Origin: Candidatus Pacebacteria bacterium CG10_big_fil_rev_8_21_14_0_10_44_11
Lineage (GTDB): Bacteria; Patescibacteriota; Microgenomatia; UBA1400; PJMF01
DNA length: 12,487 nt
Reading direction: 5' to 3'
Assembly: GCA_002772705.1 (NCBI GenBank)
Contig: PFDH01000018.1
Coordinates: 1 to 12,487, forward strand
In this document: positions 1 through 6,546 of the stretch, piece after piece
Layout of the letters: every line of letters starts with the position of its first letter
Position numbering within the stretch: position 1 is the stretch's first letter
Position numbers and translations under genes: made by a program
Notes under the pieces: model-generated
What the model was told of the DNA's origin: nothing
Seen by the model: the letters and a program-made list of their open reading frames with translations, nothing else
The model's database searches: none

Positions 1-837
1 CTTTAGAACCCAAGTGACTGAACCGTGCAAGACATTTTGGCCAACCGAGTTATACAAAACCGATCCATTCGACCAATTATTCACTGATTTTATGTCGTAC
101 GAGCCAAGACTTTTGTCATTCCCAGCGGGGTTATTGCCATCAAACTTTCTCCACAGCACTGTCGGCCAATATGTATCCATCAAAGAAAGATATGTCTGCG
201 CGCCACCCGGAGCTTTACTGGCATCAAAGAATCCTTTGGTTGTGTCGCCTGGCTTTGTGCCATCAATAATTCTGAATGAATCTGAACCAGATTGGGCTTC
301 GCCTTTCCAGTAAAAAGTGCCGCCGCCCAATGGATCGTTGGCATCAAAGTATTGGGCAGCCCAAGGATAACGTTGAGTGAACGTTTTGCCTTCGGAATCA
401 AAAGTTGCAAATGAAGTTTCGGTTACATCAGATTGGTAAATTGGACCACCGCCTCTGTCTACAGCCACTCTGACGTAAAAACTACCAGCTTTATTAAATC
501 CAGCCGGGAAGATAGGCGAGTGCCAGGTTGAGTAATCACAACCGGAGGGAGTGACACACTGATACCCATCACTAAGCCTGGACATGTGTTCGGTATCATC
601 CCCGCCCTTGCCTTTGTACCAGCAGTAATCAGAAACAAACAATTTGTCTTCTCCGCCAGAGTTGTCTTGAAAAACTGAGTGGATTACTGGTCCGCCGGCC
701 AGAGTTTCCTTGTCGCCATTAGGCAACTCAATTTGAAAACGATGTTGAATAGTTCCCGCATAGGCCGGAGACGAACCAACCACCATAAGGAGCGAGAGAG
801 TACATGCCGCTAATAAACTTTTGTATAATTTTTTCAC
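1..837 (-). CDS. Secreted protein of unknown function (3' end beyond window)
   Basis: The minus strand is open for 279 codons from a GTG at 837-835 to the left edge, so the C-terminus is missing. I chose the GTG because it gives a textbook Sec signal peptide: MKKLYK, then a hydrophobic core (residues 7-20), then SSPAYA with likely cleavage after A27. An in-frame ATG further in would destroy it. The GTG overlaps the upstream gene's TGA in a 4-base GTGA, pointing to translational coupling. The mature part is rich in Gly, Tyr, Trp, Phe and Asp, with short beta-type stretches (for example SFYVRVAVDRGGG, residues 119-131) and three cysteines (C72, C94, C100), so it looks like an extracellular beta-rich domain. 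I recognise no family. C12 lies in an LAAC context, but the hydrophobic run before it is too short for a convincing lipoprotein signal. Existence and export are fairly secure; function is unknown. Confidence 0.7.
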   Translation of the reverse strand, partial: MKKLYKSLLAACTLSLLMVVGSSPAYAGTIQHRFQIELPNGDKETLAGGPVIHSVFQDNSGGEDKLFVSDYCWYKGKGGDDTEHMSRLSDGYQCVTPSGCDYSTWHSPIFPAGFNKAGSFYVRVAVDRGGGPIYQSDVTETSFATFDSEGKTFTQRYPWAAQYFDANDPLGGGTFYWKGEAQSGSDSFRIIDGTKPGDTTKGFFDASKAPGGAQTYLSLMDTYWPTVLWRKFDGNNPAGNDKSLGSYDIKSVNNWSNGSVLYNSVGQNVLHGSVTWVLK

Positions 838-2324
838 AGATTTTCTTTAAGTATTGTTGTTTCTTGTCGGTACTCTTTATTGACTTGATCATTAAACTGG
901 CTAACACCGCCAACTGAACTTTCGCCATTCACCCCAAAGTTTATTTTATTCACTTTAAAAATGATGTAGCAGCTATCAATAAATGGGGCCTCAATAATTG
1001 AGTTGGGGTCAGTTTGGAATTGTTCTGGTGTGAACTGTTGATCTCGGCACAGCCTAACCGTGCTCATTTGACCCTCACCCAAGCTCTTAATTTCTTCGTC
1101 CAAAGTATAGTCAGTAAAGACTGCATCATCAAAGGCCTTGCCAACAATTTCACCGTAGGCATTTTGTTGGTAGAGTCGATCCATTTTTGCGAGAGAGACG
1201 TTGGTGTTGTCACCGGTAATAGCGTCGGCTTTAATTTGAGCGCCTGCCTCTGCCATGGTCAACTCACCGCTTTGCACTTTTTGATACAAAACGTCCATTT
1301 TTTGTTTGGCAACTGCCTGAGCTTGTGCAACCGGAATTTCTGGATCAACTTCGTTGTGGAAGTAAATGCTGATAAATTCAAAGTCAAAGGTTTTGATAAA
1401 TTGATCTTCCAGTTGGGGCCTGATAGTCTTGAGAGCGTCAAAACGCTTGTAAATATCTTTTGAACTCGAATTAAAAATTGTTTCGTCGAGGGTGATCATG
1501 CCCAACTCTTCAGCTTTTTGGAGCATGCCGGAGTCGGTAATCATTTTATCCAGCACTTGATTCAGCTCGCTATCTTGTGGCGAAATGCCTTCTGGTCGAA
1601 CATATGAAGGCGTGTTGTACAGCGCATAGTAGGCATTTAAGTCACAACCATACAGGGTTTCTTTGCCAACGGTCATGATTGGTGCGCTGCAATCGTAACG
1701 GGCACCATTGGCTTGGGCAAAAGCAACATAATCCGACCAATTTTTTGATGAGTCTTGGATTAACGTTTGCCACTTTTGGTTAAAGATACCCCATTCGGTG
1801 CTGGTTCGGCTGGTCTCGGTGTTGGTTACTTCTTCTGAAGCGGCTTGTTGACGAATATCCTGGTTTTGTTGGAAAAGGTAATATCCGGCACCACCACCGG
1901 CAATCACTAGGCCCAGAATCAAAGCTGCTACTAATCCTTTGGGGTTAAACTTGATTGGTATCTGGAACTTTGGTTTTGAGTTTAAACTTTTGTCAGGGTA
2001 ATTGGGCGCTGGCGCTGGTGGCACAACCTCTGGGGGCAGCCCGGTTGGATCGGCAGCCTTGGGGTGAGTGATCGCCTCGCCGTAGATTTTTGCAGTTAAT
2101 TTTTCTGGCAAATGTTCGACGCTTCCGTGAGGTTGAGTACTTGGGCCGGCGTTATTGAGAGATTCGTCCGGGAAGTGAACTGAACTGGGTTCTGAAGCTG
2201 GCGAGCTGATTGGGGCAGTAATTGGCTCAATTGCTTGGGGAGAATCACTCACCAGATCCATCTTTGGCATGGCCGGCAAAGATCCCGGATTCGGTGATTT
2301 ATCTGAAGGAAGGGCGTTGATCAT
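834..2324 (-). CDS. Membrane-anchored SurA/parvulin-like protein
   Basis: This 496-residue protein starts with about 115 residues of Pro/Ser/Ala-rich, probably disordered cytoplasmic sequence. A basic patch (KPKFQIPIKFNPKG, 117-130) and one transmembrane helix (about 131-151, Gly-rich) follow, giving an N-in single-pass anchor. The outer part resembles SurA_N/PpiC chaperones: a helical region with the SurA-like stretch RPEGISPQDSELNQVLDKMI (243-262) and a following AEELG, a long helical linker (330-370), then a parvulin-like end (about 375-463) finishing FIDSCYIIFKVNKINFG. Cysteines C212, C227, C426 and C452 are all extracytoplasmic and could form two disulfides. The likely role is folding or holding exported proteins. 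Peptidyl-prolyl isomerase activity is not assured because the parvulin core is very divergent. It overlaps the downstream secreted protein by 4 bases, making that protein the obvious candidate client. The ATG has only a weak GGTGA about 12 bases upstream. The family call is by pattern only. Confidence 0.6.
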   Translation of the reverse strand: MINALPSDKSPNPGSLPAMPKMDLVSDSPQAIEPITAPISSPASEPSSVHFPDESLNNAGPSTQPHGSVEHLPEKLTAKIYGEAITHPKAADPTGLPPEVVPPAPAPNYPDKSLNSKPKFQIPIKFNPKGLVAALILGLVIAGGGAGYYLFQQNQDIRQQAASEEVTNTETSRTSTEWGIFNQKWQTLIQDSSKNWSDYVAFAQANGARYDCSAPIMTVGKETLYGCDLNAYYALYNTPSYVRPEGISPQDSELNQVLDKMITDSGMLQKAEELGMITLDETIFNSSSKDIYKRFDALKTIRPQLEDQFIKTFDFEFISIYFHNEVDPEIPVAQAQAVAKQKMDVLYQKVQSGELTMAEAGAQIKADAITGDNTNVSLAKMDRLYQQNAYGEIVGKAFDDAVFTDYTLDEEIKSLGEGQMSTVRLCRDQQFTPEQFQTDPNSIIEAPFIDSCYIIFKVNKINFGVNGESSVGGVSQFNDQVNKEYRQETTILKENL

Positions 2325-2460
2325 TTTAAATTATTTTCACCAACAAGCAATCAACCAAGAGTTTGGCTTGCTATCAGAATACAGATAAATCAAGGCAACA
2401 GTCAAGCACCAGTACACAAAGTGCAAGCATTTTACGAAAATGTCCCCTTTTGAAAAACCA

Positions 2461-2489
2461 ACCATACTGTAGTTTCTGTGATGTGTCAA
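2461..2489 (-). promoter_or_regulatory. Candidate sigma70 promoter for the 2324-to-1 unit
   Basis: On the minus strand there is a perfect -35 TTGACA (2489-2484), a 17-base spacer and a -10 TATGGT (2466-2461). Transcription would begin near 2454 and give a leader of about 130 bases before the ATG at 2324. The -10 matches four of six consensus positions, so this is a reasonable but unproven assignment. Confidence 0.5.
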
Positions 2490-2731
2490 AAATACTCTGT
2501 ATACAAGATACAAGAAAGATGAGTCCTGTCTAAAAACCTCACCTGTCAATACAACAGTAGTATCTTCCAAATTCAAGCAAGCCGATTCCCATACGCTCTC
2601 AGAAGGATGATGATGATCATTAGAGAGTGCTACGGCGGTACCATTACAATTTAGGGCAACCAAAACAAACTAGTTGCGTACACCACCATCAAAAAGACGC
2701 TCAGGAAAAAGGAGGTTAGTAATCAACAAAG

Positions 2732-2759
2732 ATTATAAAACATTTGCTAAGATCAACAA
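2732..2759 (-). promoter_or_regulatory. Candidate distal sigma70 promoter
   Basis: On the minus strand TTGTTG (2759-2754) is separated by 16 bases from a perfect TATAAT (2737-2732). If used, it would make a leader of about 400 bases before the gene at 2324. I see no known riboswitch in that leader. The region is AT-rich, so a chance TATAAT is possible. Confidence 0.35.
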
Positions 2760-2856
2760 TTTATATTAGCTCAAATGTGGCAATAATAATTACTTATATT
2801 TTCATCATTCACCTTGAGCTCATTCCCAAAACAATAGCACTTGCCGGAATCAGTCT

Positions 2857-2998
2857 TCATTTTTTATCTATGGAGATTTGGACCAAGGTGCTGATAATTA
2901 AACCTGCCCCAATTAGTTTGTTACTAGTTAAACTTTTTGAATACAAAAAAAATGATCAGAGCCAGCACAGCAACCGCACCATTAAAAACCACTGCCAT
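2857..2998 (-). pseudogene. Possible small two-helix membrane protein, frame broken at an 8-base T run
   Basis: From the ATG at 2998-2996 (minus) the frame gives 24 residues, MAVVFNGAVAVLALIIFFVF then KKFN and a stop at 2926-2924. This is one transmembrane helix with a basic end. The +1 frame just downstream continues with a second hydrophobic segment, SNKLIGAGLIISTLVQISID, then KK and TGA at 2859-2857. Removing one T from the eight-T run (2952-2945 on the minus strand) would join both into a 46-residue two-helix protein. This could be a frameshifted gene, phase variation, a homopolymer sequencing error or chance in AT-rich DNA. The start lacks a good ribosome binding site. Low confidence. 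Confidence 0.2.
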
Positions 2999-3019
2999 TG
3001 TCCTGGCATCAGTGGTTTT
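2985..3019. terminator. Hairpin, possible bidirectional terminator
   Basis: AAAACCACT (2985-2993) pairs with AGTGGTTTT (3011-3019), and GCCA (2994-2997) pairs with TGGC (3004-3007) across a six-base loop, leaving a three-base bulge (3008-3010). The ends read as short U runs on both strands (four on plus, five on minus), as in weak intrinsic terminators. It overlaps the start of the doubtful small ORF, so the two interpretations compete. No confirmed gene ends beside it on either strand. Confidence 0.35.
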
Positions 3020-3156
3020 AACCGCTAATTTTCTCTGCAACAAACTTTAAAAAGGTAAACAAAAATAGAATTTAGGAAAAGAAAAACCAATTCATAACTA
3101 GATATTGTAGTCTAATCAAGAAACTTCTACAAAAGCTTATAATAATTTAAAAATAA

Positions 3157-3165
3157 TGTTATACT
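3157..3165 (+). promoter_or_regulatory. Extended -10 promoter just before the M15 peptidase
   Basis: TG-T-TATACT (TG at 3157-3158, TATACT 3160-3165) ends eight bases before the ATG at 3174. Transcription would then start at about 3172, practically on the start codon, giving a leaderless mRNA. No Shine-Dalgarno sequence precedes this ATG, which agrees. No good -35 is seen, as is usual for extended -10 promoters. Confidence 0.55.
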
Positions 3166-3173
3166 ATGTTTAG

Positions 3174-4304
3174 ATGGCAACTTCCACACAGTTGTTACGA
3201 GAGCAACAACCTGTCCCCCTTAAGCTTGGTGTTGAGCAGAAAATTGAAGGCTTGTATCAACCCGTACCTTTAGATGCTGGACATATTGACGGCTGGAAAG
3301 AAGTTCCAATTCAGGAAAATGGAGAACTACTTGTTCCAATTGGTTTGGGTAGTTCTTATAATTTTCTTTATACTTCCTCAATATATTTTGGCGAAAGAAC
3401 TGATTCACCTTATATTGGCCGAGGGTTTGAGGGTAGTTTAGTGACAATTTTTGTTAGAGAAAGTGTTGCAAACCAGCTAGTTGAAGCAGAAAAGCTACTC
3501 CCCAAACGTCATCATTTAATTTTATTTGATGCATACCGTTCACTTCAAGTTCAAGACTCCCTTTTTACTAGCTACATTAAAGCTTTATCTAAACTTCACC
3601 CTGATTGGAGTAAAGAACAGCTACTAATAGAAACCCAAAAGTATGTTTCTCTCCCCTCTACTGAAAACACTAAACCCTCTCCTCATAACACAGGTGCATC
3701 TGTAGATCTAGCAATCTTCGTCTTATCGGAAGCAGATGATACCCATCTATCTGAGCTCCTCAGTCAATTATCAACAACTAGTGGTTGGGAACAACTAATG
3801 ATTCAAGTACTAGCCACTGATTTAATTGCACATTCAGCCAATTTACTAGATTTTGGAACTCAATACGATTACGGGGGTGCAGCGGCGGCGCTGGTATATT
3901 ATGAATTACTTAACCGACAACGGTCACTTTCACCAACCGAAAAAGAAGCTTTACTGAACAGGCGCTTACTTTTTAATGTTATGTTACAGGTTGGTTTAGA
4001 AGCTTATAAAGACGAGTGGTGGCATTACAACGCTCGTAAATCTCAAATGGGGGCAAAGACAGCAGGATTACCTCATGCTGAGTACGGAGCGGCTAGACTT
4101 TCTTCAGAAAATATTGGACATGAAAGGAAGAGGCGTAAATTTTTACGACGGGTTGCGACCATTCAAAATGGTTTCGAAGTAACAAGAAACATTTCTCAAC
4201 ATTTAACACAGGCGCTTCTCGCTTTTAAAAATACCGCTCAAGCAACAAAGAATATTAGGGAAACCTCAATTTCTAACGCAGCTGAAATCCACCCGACAGC
4301 TTAA
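3174..4304 (+). CDS. VanX-like D-Ala-D-Ala dipeptidase (peptidase M15)
   Basis: Zinc metallopeptidase of the M15D/VanX type, predicted to cleave D-Ala-D-Ala or a related D,D-dipeptide. Visible signatures are FDAYRSL (118-124, with the Arg that assists catalysis in VanX at R122), SPHNTGASVD (169-178, zinc ligands H171 and D178) and EWWHYN (281-286, catalytic E281 and zinc ligand H284). The H-x6-D and E-x2-H spacings equal those of VanX (H116/D123 and E181/H184). At 376 residues it is much longer than VanX (about 200). The extra parts are an N-terminal region, a long stretch between the two halves (185-265) and a basic C-terminal tail (from about 315) with KRRKFLRR. No signal peptide is present, so it is probably cytoplasmic. 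It is likely leaderless and converges on the FemAB gene with a 4-base overlap. With a FemAB enzyme next door, a role in peptidoglycan turnover or precursor editing is reasonable. No vanH, vanA or vanR/S genes are present, so a resistance role is not supported. Confidence 0.85.
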   Translation: MATSTQLLREQQPVPLKLGVEQKIEGLYQPVPLDAGHIDGWKEVPIQENGELLVPIGLGSSYNFLYTSSIYFGERTDSPYIGRGFEGSLVTIFVRESVANQLVEAEKLLPKRHHLILFDAYRSLQVQDSLFTSYIKALSKLHPDWSKEQLLIETQKYVSLPSTENTKPSPHNTGASVDLAIFVLSEADDTHLSELLSQLSTTSGWEQLMIQVLATDLIAHSANLLDFGTQYDYGGAAAALVYYELLNRQRSLSPTEKEALLNRRLLFNVMLQVGLEAYKDEWWHYNARKSQMGAKTAGLPHAEYGAARLSSENIGHERKRRKFLRRVATIQNGFEVTRNISQHLTQALLAFKNTAQATKNIRETSISNAAEIHPTA

Positions 4305-5329
4305 AGTTTTCTGATTTTTTTTCTACTAAATTCAAATAACCAGGTTATCCAGTACCACCTAGAAAAGGGTAAATCATGAGCAGGCACGTATGCGACTTCT
4401 TCTCCGCCAAAGCCTCTTTTAAATACACTTACTCCGGCAAAACGATGGTTGGGTTGATTCTCAGGAGCAATTCCCCAAAAGTTATATCGTTTGATCCCTC
4501 TTCTTTTTGCTTCTCTAATCGCTTCCCACTGACAAGCGTAGCTGCCAGGTAATTTGGCATTGTCATTGGTAGAAACCCCATAGTGATAAACAGCCTCATC
4601 GCGGTAAAAAATGACAAAAGCTGAAGCTAATAATTTCTTTTGCGCATAGGCATGAATCAACAGGACTTGATCATCGGACAGAAAGGCATTAAATTGTTTT
4701 TGTAAAAAATCATATGAAAAAGGGATAAAGTTATGTCGATTGGCAACTTGTAACTGATACTGATAAAACTTTTTTATCTCTGTTCTATCGTTCGATAATT
4801 TTACAGTAATTCCCAATTTTTCAGCTTTTCTAATTTCATAACGAGTATTCTTTCTCATTGCTCTCAGCAATTCATCCTCACTTTTTTGCAAATTGAGTTG
4901 TAGCGTTAGGTCAGCAGTTAAATGCATTGGTGAAGACAAGAAACCATTCTTTCTGAGAACGTCACATATGTTGGATGAGTCTTTTTCTTGGAGTCGGACT
5001 CGTAAAAATACTGATTGCTCTTTGTTGGCGATTATCCTTAATTTAGAAATTAAGGTTCGTAAAATTAACTTAGCAGTTGGAGATGTCCAATCAATCAGAG
5101 GACCACCAGCAATTGTTAGGTAATTCCCACGCTTGGCCGTCTCAGCCACAACCAGGGCACAGCCAACTATCTTTTCGCCATTCATTATTTGAAAATACCA
5201 AACGTTTTTGCCTAAATTTTTATGAAACTCACCCCAATTCCAGGATTGCAAAAAATTAGTTTGTGGCCACTGGCTAATACCTGCCTCCCAAATGCTTTTA
5301 TCCTTAACTGAAATTACTTGAAAATTCAT
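4301..5329 (-). CDS. FemAB/FemX-type peptidoglycan bridge aminoacyltransferase
   Basis: Two GNAT-like domains form this 342-residue protein, close to the length of FemX (about 335) and without the coiled-coil arm of FemA. Family signs are TNFLQSWNWGEF (24-35), KNTRYEIRKAEKLGI (160-174), HYGVST (249-254), RYNFWGIAPE (281-290) and VFKRGFGGE (302-310). Family members transfer an amino acid from aminoacyl-tRNA to the lysine-type residue of a lipid II stem peptide at the inner membrane face; the amino acid used here cannot be read from sequence. The C-terminal tail (PFSRWYWITWLF, then a basic end) is aromatic and cationic and may touch the membrane. The start codon overlaps the DegT stop as ATGA, with AAGGA (5339-5335) five bases upstream, so translation is coupled. 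It is the last gene of the 7386-4301 operon. Other FemAB-fold roles, such as those in surface polysaccharide clusters, remain possible. Confidence 0.85.
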   Translation of the reverse strand: MNFQVISVKDKSIWEAGISQWPQTNFLQSWNWGEFHKNLGKNVWYFQIMNGEKIVGCALVVAETAKRGNYLTIAGGPLIDWTSPTAKLILRTLISKLRIIANKEQSVFLRVRLQEKDSSNICDVLRKNGFLSSPMHLTADLTLQLNLQKSEDELLRAMRKNTRYEIRKAEKLGITVKLSNDRTEIKKFYQYQLQVANRHNFIPFSYDFLQKQFNAFLSDDQVLLIHAYAQKKLLASAFVIFYRDEAVYHYGVSTNDNAKLPGSYACQWEAIREAKRRGIKRYNFWGIAPENQPNHRFAGVSVFKRGFGGEEVAYVPAHDLPFSRWYWITWLFEFSRKKIRKL

Positions 5330-6543
5330 AGCAATCCTTGTAGTGTTTTAGCTAGCTCGCTAGCTTGACTGGTATTTAGCACCAATGGCAGGTTAATGAT
5401 TTTGGTACAGACCCTTTCTGCTACTGGGCAACTTCCTTTTATGAAACCAAGTGATTCTAAGTTAACACCATTAGGAGCAACTGGCTGAGTGTACCAATCA
5501 CCCAGGATAAAACCTGCAATCTTCATTTTTTGCATTACATCATCTCTTCGTTTTACTAGCAATGGAAAGCGTACAATTGGTAAGTGTTGCTTAACATCTC
5601 TATTTTTTTCAGAATGCAAATATTCAATGTATAACTTAGCAACGTTTTGACGTCTTTTTACCAGTTCTTCGTATTGATCTAGCTGTGGAATTAAGAAATT
5701 TGCTAAGGCTGCCGGTAATTTTTTATCAAGCCAGTAATCATACCTTCCCACTTTTTCAGTAACGCTGAGTTCTCTAGTTATACAACTCAACTTTATCAAT
5801 AAAGTATGAACTACTTTTCCCAACCCGTACCTATAGGTAGCAACAATAATTGGAGAAGTAAATTTATAGAGTAGTGATTTAAAAATAAAAATGCGGCCAG
5901 GATACGAAAAATTATCAAATACAGTTTTGAACTTCTGATTAATATCTTTTTGTGGAATTAACACTGCTCCACCATGAACACAAGAAAGTGCTTTTGAACG
6001 ACCGAAAGAGAGCAACTTAATAGTTGGTAGATCTTGATCCGTTTGAAAGATTTTTGGCTCAAAACCATGGGCTAAATCCTCAATCACTAGAATATTATTT
6101 TTCTGAGCAAGGCTTAATACTTGAGAACGATTTTTGGGCGTGATGCCGAAACTATGTTGTAAAATTATGACTTTAGTTTTAGCCGAGATTGTTTTGCGCA
6201 AACTCTCAAGATCAAAAGAAAAACTAGTTGTTTCTATATCTACAAAGCGTGGCTTGAGCCGACATTCTTTGATTGGTAAAACAACAGCAGCACAAATAAA
6301 CGCCTGAACTACTACCTCGCTGTCTTGAGGTAAATCAAGCGATTTGAGTACTGCCCTTAGTGCTCCCCGAGCAGAAAGTGCCAGAAAAACGGCACCGTTT
6401 TTTACTTGAAATAAGTGAGCCAGTTTTTGTTGTGTCTTCTTAATAGTCTTTTTGCGATACCACGTTTGCGGTTGGCAAAGAATCAGCAATGATTTCAGTG
6501 CATCAGTAAAATTCTCGTTGGGAGCAAAATTAAGATTGACCAT
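5326..6543 (-). CDS. DegT/DnrJ/EryC1-family PLP aminotransferase
   Basis: A 405-residue fold-type I PLP enzyme of the family that usually aminates nucleotide-linked keto-sugars. Visible are the small-residue phosphate-binding region SARGALRAVL (57-66), VVVQAFICAAVVLPI (77-91), RFVDIETTSFSFDLESL (99-115), the PLP-ring aspartate in EDLAHG (D156), and SFGRSKALSCVHGGAVL with the Schiff-base lysine K184. The usual AQA after ED is replaced by an AHG pattern, and the usual GEGG after the lysine by VHGG (H190). The substrate may therefore differ from a typical sugar aminotransferase. No sugar epimerase, dehydratase or dehydrogenase genes lie nearby. It begins three bases after the transglutaminase-like gene ends, without a clear ribosome binding site, and overlaps the FemAB gene by four bases, so all three are probably co-translated. 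The family is confident; the substrate is unknown. Confidence 0.85.
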   Translation of the reverse strand: MVNLNFAPNENFTDALKSLLILCQPQTWYRKKTIKKTQQKLAHLFQVKNGAVFLALSARGALRAVLKSLDLPQDSEVVVQAFICAAVVLPIKECRLKPRFVDIETTSFSFDLESLRKTISAKTKVIILQHSFGITPKNRSQVLSLAQKNNILVIEDLAHGFEPKIFQTDQDLPTIKLLSFGRSKALSCVHGGAVLIPQKDINQKFKTVFDNFSYPGRIFIFKSLLYKFTSPIIVATYRYGLGKVVHTLLIKLSCITRELSVTEKVGRYDYWLDKKLPAALANFLIPQLDQYEELVKRRQNVAKLYIEYLHSEKNRDVKQHLPIVRFPLLVKRRDDVMQKMKIAGFILGDWYTQPVAPNGVNLESLGFIKGSCPVAERVCTKIINLPLVLNTSQASELAKTLQGLL

Positions 6544-6546
6544 ACT

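Larger units (their letters stand above)
2325..3173. other. 849-base stretch without a convincing gene
   Basis: This gap separates the minus-strand secretion pair from the plus-strand peptidase gene. It contains two minus-strand promoter candidates (2461-2489, 2732-2759), a hairpin (2985-3019), a doubtful short membrane ORF in two frames (2857-2998, minus) and the plus-strand promoter at 3157-3165. A 108-codon open frame at 2663-2337 (minus) encodes an implausible mix of His, Cys and Trp and has no ribosome binding site. A plus-strand frame at 2744-3028 starts at TTG without a usable Shine-Dalgarno sequence. Neither is called. No tRNA or repeat array is visible. Decayed gene remnants are possible. 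Confidence 0.6.

Noticed and set aside
2590..2655. T-box riboswitch-like TGGTACCGC on the minus strand followed by CTCTC/GAGAG
   Set aside because: Only about 75 bases separate it from the distal promoter, too short for a T-box stem I. The full AGGGTGGNACCGCG motif is not present, there is no U-run terminator, and the downstream gene is not a tRNA ligase or amino-acid gene.
2337..2663. 108-codon minus-strand open frame
   Set aside because: Residue mix (many His, Cys, Trp), no ribosome binding site and a promoter pattern inside it; looks like chance.
2744..3028. 94-codon plus-strand hydrophobic open frame starting at TTG
   Set aside because: The AGGAGG at 2710-2715 is about 28 bases away, too far to serve the TTG, and the hydrophobicity follows from AT-rich DNA.
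3174..4304. Vancomycin-resistance gene interpretation of the VanX-like enzyme
   Set aside because: No vanH, vanA ligase or vanRS two-component genes are present, and D,D-dipeptidases of this family exist outside resistance clusters.
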